Numbered from the stretch's first letter, positions 44,601 to 56,640 are shown. The stretch: 64,000 nt of DNA from Lolium rigidum (GCF_022539505.1 NC_061513.1:352265696-352329695), one strand, 5' to 3'. Notes: generated from the sequence alone by a model not told the origin. Translations and numbers: made by a program.

Positions 44601-47068
44601 AAATGATCAACTTTGTTGAAAATATTAATGATAACTTTCTTCACGTGTTATATAAATATAGTATACTATCCCATAATTCGTCTAAATGCAAAAGCTAATT
44701 AACTCCTAGAGACAATATATCGTGTGAGCCCAGCTTTAAGCACATACACGTCGGCATATACTAGGCCGTAAAGTAAAGCAAAACATATATTTGCGCATTT
44801 ATACAAGTAAACATGACATACCTAACATAAAATTATAAAACATACGACATGCTTACTTTTGCAGCATAGTACTAGTATAGTTTGGCATTTTCTTGCCGCC
44901 TATCCAAAAACTTACCACATCGCCCTATTAGCCTACAGAGCTGTTATATTATTTTATGTAAATATGTGTGATCATACTATATATTTTTCAATTGATATTT
45001 GCAAGATAACTGCATTTTTTTACATCGTACACTAGCTAGTACGATCAGTTTGCATTGTTGCCTTAATAATAACTCCAAATATAAAAAAATATGGTATAGT
45101 GATTAAAGTTCAACGAAACAACACAATTGAAGAGCGTCACTTGCTTTGGTAGCCATATTTCCTTTCATAGCCCACCACTCATGTGCCCTCTTGAGCCCAC
45201 CCTGCCCCCTACCGAAACTCATACTATCCGCAACCCCTCCTACCAACCGCGCCCCACACCGGCCCAACTCGATTACCGCACCTGATACAATCGTACTATT
45301 CTAACCTACAAGTTTGAGTCAATGAGCCAGCCCTCTAGCGGCCCGGCCCAACTCTATCATTGTTGTGCTATCACAACCTTAAAAATCATTATGGAAAATC
45401 TTAGCCTCATGGTGCGGTTAGGGCTGGACTAACGAGCCGATTAGCTCGTTAAAGCCTGGATTAACACTCGTGATCATTAAGGGGCTTGTCTCGTTAAGCT
45501 CATTATCATTAACAACATAAAATGAAAATCGGTTCATAGGGTTATATGCTCGAAAGCGCTTGTGATGCTTATTAAGCACATTAAGACGCGAGTTGACGAG
45601 ATGAGGTGGAGATAATTCGGCGATTTTACTCTCGCTTGGTCGCTCCTATACGTCTTTATGGCAGGGTCTCAGCTGGGCTTGGGCCAGATTGGGCTATTTA
45701 CACCGCCCTCCATAACATGGGCTCCAACATAGCATACGCCATGGAGGCAAAACCATACGCCATGGAGGCAAAACCAGGATGAAACCTAACGAAAGACTCC
45801 TTCAGCTAAACAACTACAGCACAGGGGAGGGTCCCCCGCCCGCCTCAACGCCGGCTCACGCCGGAGAAGAGAGGGAGCGGCCCAGATCTGGAGAGACCTG
45901 AAGAGAGAGGGAGCGGAGAGCCCGAGAGAGGAAAAGAGGTCCCTTCTATTTCGATTTTGTTTCAATTATGGAATATCCTATTGATCTTGTTTTGTAATAT
46001 AACCCCAATACAATACATGGACTGATGGACACACATTATCCACTTAGAAACACTCGTGAGTGTAAAAATGAGCACAAGGGTTATAATCATGATACGTGAT
46101 TCATGTTCTGTTGCAAAAATGGATGGAATTATATTTTTCAAGGGGAACTAATAATCATTCCCTAATTATAAGATTCCACGAGATCAATATACATTTATGT
46201 GCAATATGTTGAAGGTCAAATGTATGCTCATGAATTAAATTAAACATATGTGTATTGATTTTGTGCAATATATCCTCTAAGACCATAAAATGTCATCACC
46301 TGACCTAATTTTGTTCTTTTTTAATTTTCGTACTCCACTCATTTATCATTGGTACATTAATTTCCACGTGGAAATGGCATATTTGGCGGTATTAATTGTA
46401 CTCCATAAACTCTCTTCGTCATGCAAGATATGCTAATTTTGAGAATATTTATTCAGTGTACAATGATGACAAACAAAGATATGCATATCTTCACCGTATT
46501 GAGGATCAATGAATCACTATATTTTCATGTATATATCTGACAGCCATTACAATTAATTTTCTAAAGCCAACAAAAATAATTAAAGTGCAATATCTTGAAA
46601 GCAAGGGTAAGGTGGAGAGGAAGCGGCTATAAAGGGAGGCAAAGGAAAGGAGAAAATGACACGACAATACACCATACCTAAGTATAGGAGACATACAGCG
46701 CGTGTCTTTGTTTCAAGCGCGGACGGTCAACCTGGTCAGGGCGTCGAATCTTTCATGGCGATGTCCGGCGCTGCTGGTGGTGGTCGTAGAAGATAGCCGG
46801 TATATACATTTATTCTCATCTCTAACAGTACCTAGTTGAAACTTTTTTGGACGATGCTACACGGTGCCCTAGCACCCGATAGTCTACCGTGTTGCTCCTC
46901 TTGTTGGAATTGAATATTTCCCACAATAGAAAGTGGGCCTAGGAGCTGATAGTGACATGTTACCAAATATTTCCCTTCGCCTCGACGTGTGATTCTGTCT
47001 CATCCCGAACCACTAGCAACGCCATGGCCGCCGCCCTTCTCCTCTGGAGTGCGGGCACAGGAACCACG
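41697..47068 (+). repeat. Tandem unit C (5,372 bp), non-coding
   Basis: It matches unit B closely. A 23-base segment present in A and B near the motif ACCCTCGAGATATTTG is missing here (around 43268). It contains the SINE-like fragment at 43076-43258. Its last ~880 bases (from 46185) are also part of the 2.6-kb duplication. Confidence 0.85.
43076..43258 (-). mobile_element. SINE-like 3' fragment (unit C copy)
   Basis: Same fragment as at 4731-4911, with a slightly longer T-run. Confidence 0.4.
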
Positions 47069-48146
47069 CACTAGTAGAAAAAAGGGCTTCCATCCCAACC
47101 CATTAGTCCCGGTTGGGGACACCAACCGGGATTAAAGGGTAACCTTTAGTCCCGGTTCGTGTCCCCAACCGGGACTAAAGGTATTTCCAGGTTTTTGCCT
47201 TCCCATGCACCCTTCACTGTAAAATAGAAACGAAAATGATAGAAAATTCAAAAAATAAAATGTTTCCAGATTCTTGTATGTTATGCAACCTACTATTAGG
47301 CAAAATTAATAAATTTGAATTTTCACTTTTTTTGCAAAAACGTTTTGAAAAATGGTAAAACCGTAATAACTTTTGCATACGACGTCGAAAAAAACATATA
47401 ATATATCAAAAAATCCAAATTAAAATATGAAGATTTTAGTTTTTGCTATAAATTTTGGATTCTTTTTATTTTTAAAAAAATTAGAATTAATAATTATATC
47501 ATGCATAAAGATTACTATTACTTTTACCCTTTTAGATTTTCAAATTTTTAGGTTTGGCAAAAAAATAAAAAAAATAAAAATTAAAAAATACAAATTAAAA
47601 AGTGAATGTTTATTTATTTATTCAAGATTACTATTACATCATTACTTTTGTTTATTAAAAGAATTATTTGAAATTCAAACAATAATAAAATTTGACATCG
47701 ACAAACATATGTTAATAGAATTGATATGATACTACTATCACATGCGCGCGAAGCAATTGGATGCGGGACGGGATGGAACTCGGAAGTTAAGCATGCTAGT
47801 GCGGGAGGATGGGTGACCGAGCCAGAAGTTTGATCACGACTAAAGTAATTTGACTAGAGATAAGTGTAGTTAGAGATAGAGACTAAACTATGCAAAGAAC
47901 TGAAATAATAGAAATTCTGAAAAATAGAAAAAAAAAATGGAGTCAAAAAAATTTGAATCTTTTTTTTGAAAAATTGAGATATTTTCTCCCCGGCGCACAG
48001 AACCCGCGCGGACGGACCTTTAGTCCCGGTTCGTAAGCAACCAGGATTATAGGGGGGGCCTTTAGTCGCGACCCTTTAGTCCCGGTTGCACAACCGGGAC
48101 TAAAGCCCGTTGTGAACCGGGACTAAAGGCTATTTTTCCACTAGTG
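47069..48146 (+). mobile_element. Non-autonomous CACTA element, complete, 1,078 bp (copy 1)
   Basis: It begins CACTAGTAGAAAAAAGGGC and ends with TTTTTCCACTAGTG, and is flanked by ACG on both sides (47066-47068 and 48147-48149), the 3-bp duplication expected for CACTA. Subterminal repeats TTTAGTCCCGGTT in both orientations crowd the ends. The interior is AT-rich with no transposase. A 100-codon open frame at 47427-47729 is low-complexity Ile/Lys/Phe and not credible. A 5S-rRNA-like block lies in its right half. Confidence 0.9.
47759..47840 (+). other. 5S-rRNA-like block inside the CACTA element (copy 1)
   Basis: GAACTCGGAAGTTAAGCATGCT followed by GGATGGGTGACC closely follows the box A to box C region of plant 5S rRNA genes. 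Compared with 5S, about nine bases are missing between the two boxes and the first ~30 bases are not recognisable. It is not a functional 5S gene but retains parts of an internal RNA polymerase III promoter. Confidence 0.65.
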
Positions 48147-48801
48147 ACGACCACCTATCTAGATCCTGCTCGATGAGGGTGGGGAGGAGGCGTAGTGCAG
48201 GAGCAAAAGCGGGACAGAGCGCGGCGGTCGGAGAGGACGCCGACACAACCAGTTATTAGGTGGCAGCCATCCTGAGCGAGAGTTATGCTGCCTCTCATTA
48301 TCTTTGTGTGAGACAGCTTGTGGCCATGGTCAACTCCATGGCCATCCCTCACGATGGGTAGAGAAATGGATAGCAACGGAGTGGATGAAAAGAGAGCGCT
48401 ACGCCTTATTCGTTCTGCACGTGCGCGTGCGTGTGGGACCACTCAAAAAGCCATCGCACCGTGTGATTTTTATCGGATGGCCGTGACGGGTGAGCACCGA
48501 ATAAAGCAAGAGCGAGTCCAGGCAACGATTATAATTTAGGAAGTTTTTGTTTTTGTTTTGTTCCTTGATGCTCCAAAGTGTTTTTAACACGTTTTATTCT
48601 TAGAAGAGGGATAACAAACTATGAACACATAAGCACTTGTATATATTGATTTCGCTGCCATGACTTTCCATTGTAAGCACCATCAAAGGTTGAATATGTG
48701 CTACTTGTAGAGATGTTGAAGTATATCTTGCTGATTTTGTTTATTAGGCTACTATCATTTGTTACCTGTGTGTTTCTACATGAAATTCTCCATGTAATAT
48801 C
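48147..48801 (+). other. Host sequence right of CACTA copy 1
   Basis: Moderately GC-rich at first (to about 48490), then AT-rich. It is the continuation of the tandem unit's own sequence beyond the CACTA insertion. Several overlapping short frames on both strands show no family signature. Repeated at 50771-51425. Confidence 0.5.
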
Positions 48802-49686
48802 CAATATACATTTATGTGCAATATGTTGAAGGTCAAATGTATGCTCATGAATTAAATTAAACATATGTGTATTGATTTTGTGCAATATATCCTCTAAGAC
48901 CATAAAATGTCATCACCTGACCTAATTTTGTTCTTTTTAAATTTTCGTACTCCACTCATTTATCATTGGTACATTAATTTCCACGTGGAAATGGCATATT
49001 TGGCGGTATTAATTGTACTCCATAAACTCTCTTCGTCATGCAAGATATGCTAATTTTGAGCATATTTATTCAGTGTACAATGATGACAAACAAAGATATG
49101 CATATCTTCACCGTATTGAGGATCAATGAATCACTATATTTTCATGTATATATCTGACAGCCATTACAATTAATTTTCTAAAGCCAACAAAAATAATTAA
49201 AGTGCAATATCTTGAAGGCAAGGGTAAGGTGGAGAGGAAGCGGCTATAAAGGGAGGCAAAGGAAAGGAGAAAATGACACGACAATACACCGTACCTAAGT
49301 ATAGGAGACATACAGCGCGTGTCTTTGTTTCAAGCGCGGACGGTCAACCTGGTCAGGGCGTCGAATCTTTCATGGCGATGTCCGGCGCTGCTGGTGGTGG
49401 TCGTAGAAGATAGCCGGTATATACATTTATTCTCATCTCTAACAATACCTAGTTGAAACTTTTTTTGGACGATGCTACACAGTGCCCTAGCACCTGATAG
49501 TCTACCGTGTTGCTCCTCTTGTTGGAATTGAATATTTCCCACAATAGAAAGTGGGCCTAGGAGCTGATAGTGACATGTTACCAAATATTTCCCTTCACCT
49601 CGACGTGTGATTCTGTCTCATCCCGAACCACTAGCAACGCCATGGCCGCCACCCTTCTCCTCTGGAGTGCGGGCACGGGAACCACG

Positions 49687-50770
49687 CACTAGTAGAAAAA
49701 AGGGCTTCCATCCCAACCCATTAGTCCCGGTTGGGGACACCAACCGGGATTAAAGGGTAACCTTTAGTCCCGGTTCGTGTCCCCAACCAGGACTAAAGGT
49801 ATTTCCAGGTTTTTGCCTCCCCATGCACCCTTCACTGTAAAATAGAAACGAAAATGATAGAAAATTCAAAAAATAAAATGTTTCCAGATTCTTGTATGTT
49901 ATGCAACCTACTATTAGGCAAAATTAATAAATATGAATTTTCACTTTTTTTTGCAAAAACGTTTTGAAAAATGGTAAAACCGTAATAACTTTTGCATACG
50001 ACGTCGAAAAAAAACATATAATATATCAAAAAAATCCAAATGAAAATATGAAGATTTTAGTTTTTGCTATAAATTTTGTATTTTTTTATTTTTTAAAAAA
50101 TTAAAATTAATAATTATATCATGCATAAAGATTACTATTACTTTTACCCTTTTAGATTTTCAAATTTTTAGGTTTGGCAAAAAAATAAAAAAAAATAAAA
50201 AATAAAAAATACAAATTAAAAAGTGAATGTTTATTTATTTATTCAAGATTACTATTACATCATTACTTTTGTTTATTAAAAGAATTATTTGAAATTCAAA
50301 TAATAATAAAATTTGACATCGACAAACATATGTTAATAGAATTGATATGATACTACTATCACATGCGCGCGAAGCAATTGGATGCGGGACGGGATGGAAC
50401 TCGGAAGTTAAGCATGCTAGTGCGGGAGGATGGGTGACCGAGCCAGAAGTTTGATCACGACTAAAGTAATTTGACTAGAGATAAGTGTAGTTAGAGATAG
50501 AGACTAAACTATGCAAAGAACTGAAATAATAGAAATTCCGAAAAATAGAAAGAAAAAAATGGAGTCGAAAAAATTTGAATTTTTTTTTGAAAAATTGAGA
50601 TATTTTCTCCCCGGCGCACAGAACCCGCGCGGACGGACCTTTAGTCCCGGTTCGTAAGCAACCAGGACTAAAGGGGGGGGGGCCTTTAGTCGCGACCCTT
50701 TAGTCCCGGTTGCACAACCGGGACTAAAGCCCGTTGTGAACCGGGACTAAAGGCCATTTTTCCACTAGTG
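49687..50770 (+). mobile_element. Non-autonomous CACTA element, complete, 1,084 bp (copy 2)
   Basis: It has the same termini as copy 1 and is flanked by ACG (49684-49686 and 50771-50773). Because the flanks are also identical, it arose by duplication of the region, not by a separate transposition. Confidence 0.9.
50380..50461 (+). other. 5S-rRNA-like block inside the CACTA element (copy 2)
   Basis: Identical in the recognisable boxes to the block at 47759-47840. Confidence 0.65.
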
Positions 50771-51429
50771 ACGACCACCTATCTAGATCCTGCTCGATGA
50801 GGGTGGGGAGGAGGCGTAGTGCAGGAGCAAAAGCGGGACAAAGCGCGGCGGTTGGAGAGGACGCCGACACAACCAGTTATTAGGTGGCAGCCATCCTGAG
50901 CGAGAGTTATGCTGCCTCTCATTATCTTTGTGTGAGACAGCTTGTGGCCATGGTCAACTCCATGGCCATCCCTCTCGATGGGTAGAGAAAGGGATAGCAA
51001 CGGAGTGGATGAAAAGAGAGCGCTACGCCTTATTCGTTCTGCACGTGCGCGTGCGCGTGGGACCACTAAAAAAGCCATCGCACCGTGTGATTTTTATCGG
51101 ATGGCCGTGACGGGTGAGCACCGCATAAAGCAAGAGCGAGTCCAGGCAACGATTATAATTTAGGAAGTTTTTGTTTTTGTTTTGTTCCTTGATGCTCCAA
51201 AGTGTTTTTAACACGTTTTATTCTTAGAAGAGGGATAACAAACTATGAACACATAAGCACTTGTATATATTGATTTCGCTGCCATGACTTTCCTTTGTGA
51301 GCACCATCAAAGGTTGAATATGTGCTACTTGTAGAGATGTTGAAGTATATCTTGCTGATTTTGTTTATTAGGCTACTATCATTTGTTACCTGTGTGTTTC
51401 TACATGAAATTCTCCATGTAATATCCAAT

Positions 51430-51900
51430 CGTTCAAGTTACTATGTCACATGCATATACACGCTTTGTTAAGTATTTCAAGCTGAGGTTAAATTTGTGAG
51501 ACCAACACAAAGGAAGACAAAATAATACTAGACTGTATGCACTATTTAATTTTGAAGTTATGCCGCCCCTGATTATTTCGAGTTGACCTTACATTTGTGG
51601 GACCAGCACAAAGCCAGGCAAAAATAATAAACTGTTTGCATTATTTGATATCAAAATAAATAAATTACTCGTAATTGTAAATAGGAACTAAATTGCAAAA
51701 AATACCTAGAAAAACTGGGAACCTATAGCATATGTTTGAAAAATATTAAGGGAACAAAATGTGTGGGTGGATAGTGAATCTATATCATATGTTTGAAACA
51801 CAAAGAAATACTATTTGCTAAATTCTTATATGTGTCCGATTAATATGGGACTTTGTAACCTCTAATAGTCAATAATATAGAAGGTTGTTTTAACCTTTCC
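51430..51900. other. Unassigned AT-rich stretch
   Basis: No ORF, repeat unit or RNA gene was recognised. Two similar segments (GTGAGACCAACACAAAG near 51497 and GTGGGACCAGCACAAAG near 51597) suggest an old internal duplication. Confidence 0.4.
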
Positions 51901-51901
51901 A

Positions 51902-51946
51902 TCATCTATCTATCTACTATCTTCTATTCTATCTATCTATCTATTA
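51902..51946. repeat. Imperfect (ATCT)n microsatellite
   Basis: A run of ATCT/CTAT tetranucleotides with interruptions, located where a Helitron 5' end (starting TC) is expected. Confidence 0.75.
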
Positions 51947-54898
51947 TATACTAAAAGCAAAATGCGGAAGTATAATAGGAATACCACGTTTATCCACATC
52001 ATCTTAATTATACTGATAGTTAGATCTAAAATTTACGGCTATGATTTAACAAAATATTATTAGTTTACGTAATATGTTCGACACAGTTGACACGTTAACG
52101 TTGAGGGCATAACGTGCCATACATGAACTTCCAAAATTAATCAATTGATCCGTGTCATCTCAAAAAAGGAAAGAAAAATAGCGTGCAATAGATACGTGCT
52201 TTCCTGGGAGACTAGGATAGTAGGAATAGTTGCATATAAAAAACAACCAGGATTTTGCTTCCCTGGAATTCGTACGGTTTTACGTTTAACGCTGACAGGT
52301 CCATGCACGCGAAAACGATCAGGTAATTCAAGTTTCAAGATGACAGAATCGTTGATTTGAAGTAAATGGAAATTCTTACGTAAAATAGAAAGGAAATAGA
52401 GTCCATATCCTTCACGAGTAGCTTTTTCTTGTGCGGCCTCCTAGCGTGCTAAATTGATTTCCGTCATCGTTGAATCTACCGATCAAGCCACGATGCCAGC
52501 TGGTCACTGGAACAATATTACGACCGGCTCTACCGCGGAGTCTCGGTTATAGCTCTTGGCGTACGTATGATGGATATGGTCACGACAACTAAAGTTCCAC
52601 AGGAACGATGTGTTCCAGCGTGCCGAGTCCAGCCGAGAGGAGAGTGGCGGTATCAGTCCGGAGACGGGTCGTCTCTAGCATGGGTGTGATGCGCAAGGCT
52701 CAGTCCCATCCAGCTTATCAGCGGCAAGGTAACATCCGCAATGGTGCAGGCATTACGACAGGTACCACACGTACGACAGATACGGTCACGACAACTGAAG
52801 TTCCACGGGACATTGACGTACGACAGATACGGTCACGGCAACTGAAGTTCCACGGGACATTGTGTTCTAGCGCGCCGAGTGCAGCCACGAGGAGAGCTAT
52901 GGCAGCAACCCAGAGAAGGTCCGTCTGCGGTCGTTGCTGGGAGTCCCATGTAAGGCTCATTCCATGCCTCTCATTGGCGGCAAGATAACATCCGAATGGT
53001 GTAGACATCACGGCAGGTACCATGTACGATCGATACTACTACCACGGGAACTAAAGTGCCATGGGACCGTTGTGTTCTGGTGCGGCCAGTCTAACCGAGA
53101 GGAGAATGGTGGTAGCAGCCCGAGGACAGGATCAACGCTGGCCTAGGAATGCTACAACAAGCCTCAGCCCATGCGGTTTATCAGCAGTAAGATGGCGCCC
53201 TAAATGGTGCATCTCGATGTCATTTCTAGGTAGATGTGCTAATTAAGGTGTACCGTATCCTAGATAAGGTGTTTGTCGATTATATACCGTACCTATAAAC
53301 CAAATTCTAGATAGGATCTTCATGGTTCATGGAGCTGCAGTATATGGGTGGTACTACTGGACGCATACCATAGGTTAAATTAAGAAATGATTATTTGAGG
53401 ATAGGTAGACCAAGTGTTCGATGAAACATCAGAGGGAAGAGTCATTGTGGTACCTGCATTTGTTAATTACGATTTCCAATGGAAAGGCAAATATCAGATC
53501 AAAGTTAGATTTTTTGGTGTGCAACTGTGCAAGTAGTACAATATTTGTTAGGAGAGATGCACAAAGTAAAGAAAACAAGATACCAAATGGGGATGACATA
53601 TCTTTTATTATAACATCTATTACTTTTCTCAAAGCCATGCAACTGAAGTGGAGCAAGTTGTGGTTTCAAACCGTGAGACCAACATGGTACTTAAACAAAA
53701 GTTTTTGAGGTATGCTAATATATATACGGCTTACACCTAGCTTCTGATACAAGACCAAGCTTGCAAAAATAACATGAAGATGTGTGTTTCTCTGGAAAGA
53801 ATATAAACCTTGAATGAAATCCAATAAAAAATTACTTTTATATGGTTGTGTCTTGATTCCAATTTAGTACGAGCTGTTATTTCCATTGCCACCATTTTTA
53901 CATGGTTGGGATGAAAGAAAGACCAGACCGATCAGTCTAGCTATCCAGCTAAAGACGGTGTTGCATGTGTTTTATGAGTACTTTATCCATTTGAAAATAT
54001 AATTTTTGTTTTCCCTAACCAACAATTAGTCAAAAAAAAGTATGTTGTTTATGCTACATGAAATTCGCAAAAATGCATTCGTATTCCATACCATGTTCTT
54101 TTATTTGTATTTTCCAACTATTAATAAACTATATTATACAATACTCACGACTATCTCAACTTGAAAGTATGAAATATTCCATATATTTAAAATTGATTGA
54201 TTAGAATAGTTTTTTGCATGTCGTTAAAATTTTAATTGTAAAATAACCAGTTCACTGTAAAGATGTTGCACACGCATGTGTGTGCCACTTTGCTACAAAT
54301 TAAGGATGCCACTAGAGCACTTACTAATGCATAAGAGCCCGAGCACGGATTGTATAAACATTTTGCAATATTGAGTTCCTTTTGGTAGATAAGCAATGCC
54401 AATTAGTCTAATAACTTCACAATTTCAAGATTGTTTAAACATTATGTTAGAGATTTAAATTCTTGTGGGCCAGAAAATGAAGATCACTCCATAGAGAGAC
54501 TTTTGAGAAACTATGATAAAGAATCACTTTTATACAACTAAACAGTAGCGGTTGCCATTTACAATTTGGTCAAGATGTCTAATGCTGAGGACTTTACTCT
54601 CTCTCTTCCAACGTTGAGACGTGCCATATAAAATAAGTGAATTACTAAAATGTTATTTTTATTATATAAATTTTTAGGTATTAATGACCATGTAGTAAAT
54701 CATTGAAGTCGTAATTTTCAGGATGACATAACAATCATTAAACCACAAATAAAATACATATGCTTCCTTACAATATTTAAAATAGAATTAATAACTTTCA
54801 CTCTCATAACATGTATATGTGTACAACAAATTTATATTTCAAACACTTTCAAGGAAAAAATAATGATTCCCTCGCATTTGCGAGGGCCACTGTGCTAG
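51936..54898 (+). mobile_element. Helitron candidate with hairpin and CTAG 3' end
   Basis: The 3' end is clear: CCCTCGCA-TT-TGCGAGGG (54869-54886, eight perfect base pairs), then eight bases, then CTAG (54895-54898), followed by T. The 5' end is placed approximately at the TC of TCTATCTATTATATACT; the microsatellite makes it uncertain. Inside are repeated GC-richer modules (52545-53060) and AT-rich sequence; no Rep/helicase coding was found, so it would be non-autonomous. Confidence 0.55.
52545..53060 (+). repeat. Degenerate direct repeats (GACAGATACGGTCACGACAACTGAAG type)
   Basis: About four imperfect copies of a segment with TACGACAGATACGGTCACG followed by ACTGAAGTTCCACGGGACAT occur near 52561, 52767, 52814 and 53026, interleaved with blocks that contain GAGAGGAGA and AAGGCTCA. 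The block around 53340-53450 also has a counterpart near 57050-57140. Confidence 0.6.
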
Positions 54899-55070
54899 TT
54901 ATTATATACTAACAGCAAAATACAGGGATTTTAAATAGAGACCTGAGATTAATCCACATCATTAGAATTATTTTAGCTCTTAGATCTGTAATTTAACGGT
55001 CAAGATTTTAAAAATTTACGTAACATGTACACGTATATTTTATGGACATACCTGATATGTCATGTTTGGC
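54899..55070 (+). repeat. Helitron-like 5' segment, copy 1, abutting a Helitron 3' end
   Basis: TTATATACTAACAGCAAAAT and the following ~150 bases resemble the start of the preceding Helitron candidate (51943 onward) and are repeated at 55545-55690. Confidence 0.5.
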
Positions 55071-55544
55071 ACGTAGATGCAACATGCACATGCATCGGTT
55101 GTTCAGCAGCCTGATCTTCTACATGCCACAAACATGGTAGATTGGCTACGGTGAAAAAACTACAAATCTGAACCTAGAGTCCTATGAAAATACGAATTTA
55201 TTATAGACCGTATCATTACTGTTTCCATATTTTGTCTACTCCGTGTTACGTACAAAAATTACACTCACGTGCAAAAATTGCATATTTTTTTCTGGGAACA
55301 GATTCAGCTAAACACGTGTACGACTTCCTTAAATGTTTAGTTAATTTTTTCTGAGTCTACGTTTTAAAGGAAAGAACATGGACGCGTATAGAAATTAAAC
55401 AACCTCCTTGTCATAAATATACTTTTGTATACATATATGATGTTGTACGTAACACTTCCTATCTTTAAATCCCAGACGTTAAGATCGTAATCATTGGTTT
55501 ATATTTTTTTAAACATATGTGGATAAACCTGGTGGCTCGAAAGC

Positions 55545-55690
55545 AAAATACATGGATTTTAAATAGAGACCCGAGGTCAATCCATATCATTAGAATTATT
55601 TTAGCTCTTAGATCTGTAATTTAACGGTCAAGATTTTAAAAATTTACGTAACATGTACAAGTATATTTTATGGACGCAACGACCCTAATT
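55545..55690 (+). repeat. Helitron-like 5' segment, copy 2
   Basis: From GCAAAATACATGGATTTTAA to GTATATTTTATGGAC it matches 54914-55049 with few changes. Confidence 0.65.
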
Positions 55691-55770
55691 ATCCGTTTGA
55701 CATGCAATGGTCTATGTACATAAAAACTTGTGTTGTTTAAGGTTATAAGGAAAGAGAGTCCCTTGCTACG

Positions 55771-56640
55771 TTAAAAGAGAAAGGAATTACGCCCGTCGCT
55801 TGCTCCCAGTGCGCCAGCTCCCATGGAATTTGTCTTCTCTTTCCTTACCCCACTTCCATTTTTCTTGACAAAAATGTGGCAAAAAATTGGAGAACACCGG
55901 ATGACAAAAGGTTGAAGGACGGACGATCGAGGAAACAATGAACGCCGGTCGAGGAGTAAGAGGCCGACGTGCCGGCGGCTGGGATAATTGGAGGCCGTTA
56001 TTAGAAACATCGGCTGTCGTTAGCCGCCCCGGAGAGGGAACACCGCCAGACGGTCCAGGACTCAAGCCACTCCAAGGCGCCATTACCTAACCTGAGCGCC
56101 GCCGCCTCACCCTAGGCTTTTATACTCACTGGCGCCCCATGATTTAAGAGATGAGTAGCGCAAGCTCGTAGCGACCAGTGTGTATGGCTGCCTCCACCTT
56201 ACTAGATTAGAGACCAACGACCCAATTCGCTGTCACCACAAGCGCAAGAAGGCATGTCGATACTGCCAAGCAAGTGACCTTACTGTTCTGCTCGAACTGT
56301 CGTAGAAAGCAAGTAGACAGACTAACAGAGTCATAATCGAGAGATTGTTTCCCTTCCACTGCCTGCATTGTGAAACTAGACGCATGGGCAGGAGAATAAA
56401 TTGGACCCATTCGCGATCGCTGGCGACAGTGTGAGGCCACGCTCTGAGATGTGCCAGGAATAGAAGCACACACAGACTTAGTTAAATGTCATGTCAACAG
56501 CCAACGATACAAGCTGCCAACCCTGATAATGGATGTCGCGACTTTGATTTTTGTCAAGATAAAAATAATACGAGTATTGATATAGTTTTCTCTACGAGGC
56601 TTCTTTGCGTTCTACAATGTTCGATACTTCCCGATGATCT
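55771..56640. other. Unassigned, partly GC-rich stretch
   Basis: Both strands have short open frames (up to ~98 codons at 55787-56083 on the minus strand) without recognisable domains. It may contain a captured gene fragment; I cannot identify it. Confidence 0.3.

Larger units (their letters stand above)
46185..48801 (+). repeat. 2.6-kb tandem duplication, copy 1
   Basis: It runs from CAATATACATTTATG in unit C through a complete CACTA element to TGTAATATC. The second copy starts at 48802. The period is 2,617 bases. Confidence 0.85.
2905..51429 (+). repeat. Tandem array of ~5.4-kb units separated by CACTA fragments
   Basis: The same ~5.4-kb sequence occurs three times in direct orientation (A, B, C), and part of it twice more at the right end. 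Each copy is preceded by the 5' part of one CACTA family and starts at the same junction (AAATCC followed by TGGGAAAAAG). Three LTR retrotransposons inserted later expand the array to 48 kb. By eye the units are around 95-98% identical, and B and C are closer to each other than to A. No gene is recognisable inside the unit, so the array looks like a product of recombination rather than a gene cluster. Confidence 0.85.
48802..51429 (+). repeat. 2.6-kb tandem duplication, copy 2
   Basis: It repeats 46185-48801 including the CACTA element, with few differences. The shared four bases CAAT occur at all three boundaries (46185, 48802, 51426). Confidence 0.85.

Noticed and set aside
47427..47729. 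100-codon ORF inside the CACTA element
   Set aside because: AT-rich Ile/Lys/Phe translation, disrupted in the second CACTA copy; not a transposase.
47759..47840. Functional 5S rRNA gene
   Set aside because: Only about 80 bases resemble 5S, the 5' third is not recognisable and about nine bases between box A and box C are missing.
49687..50770. Second CACTA copy as an independent transposition
   Set aside because: Its flanks on both sides equal those of the first copy over hundreds of bases, so it was copied as part of the 2.6-kb duplication.
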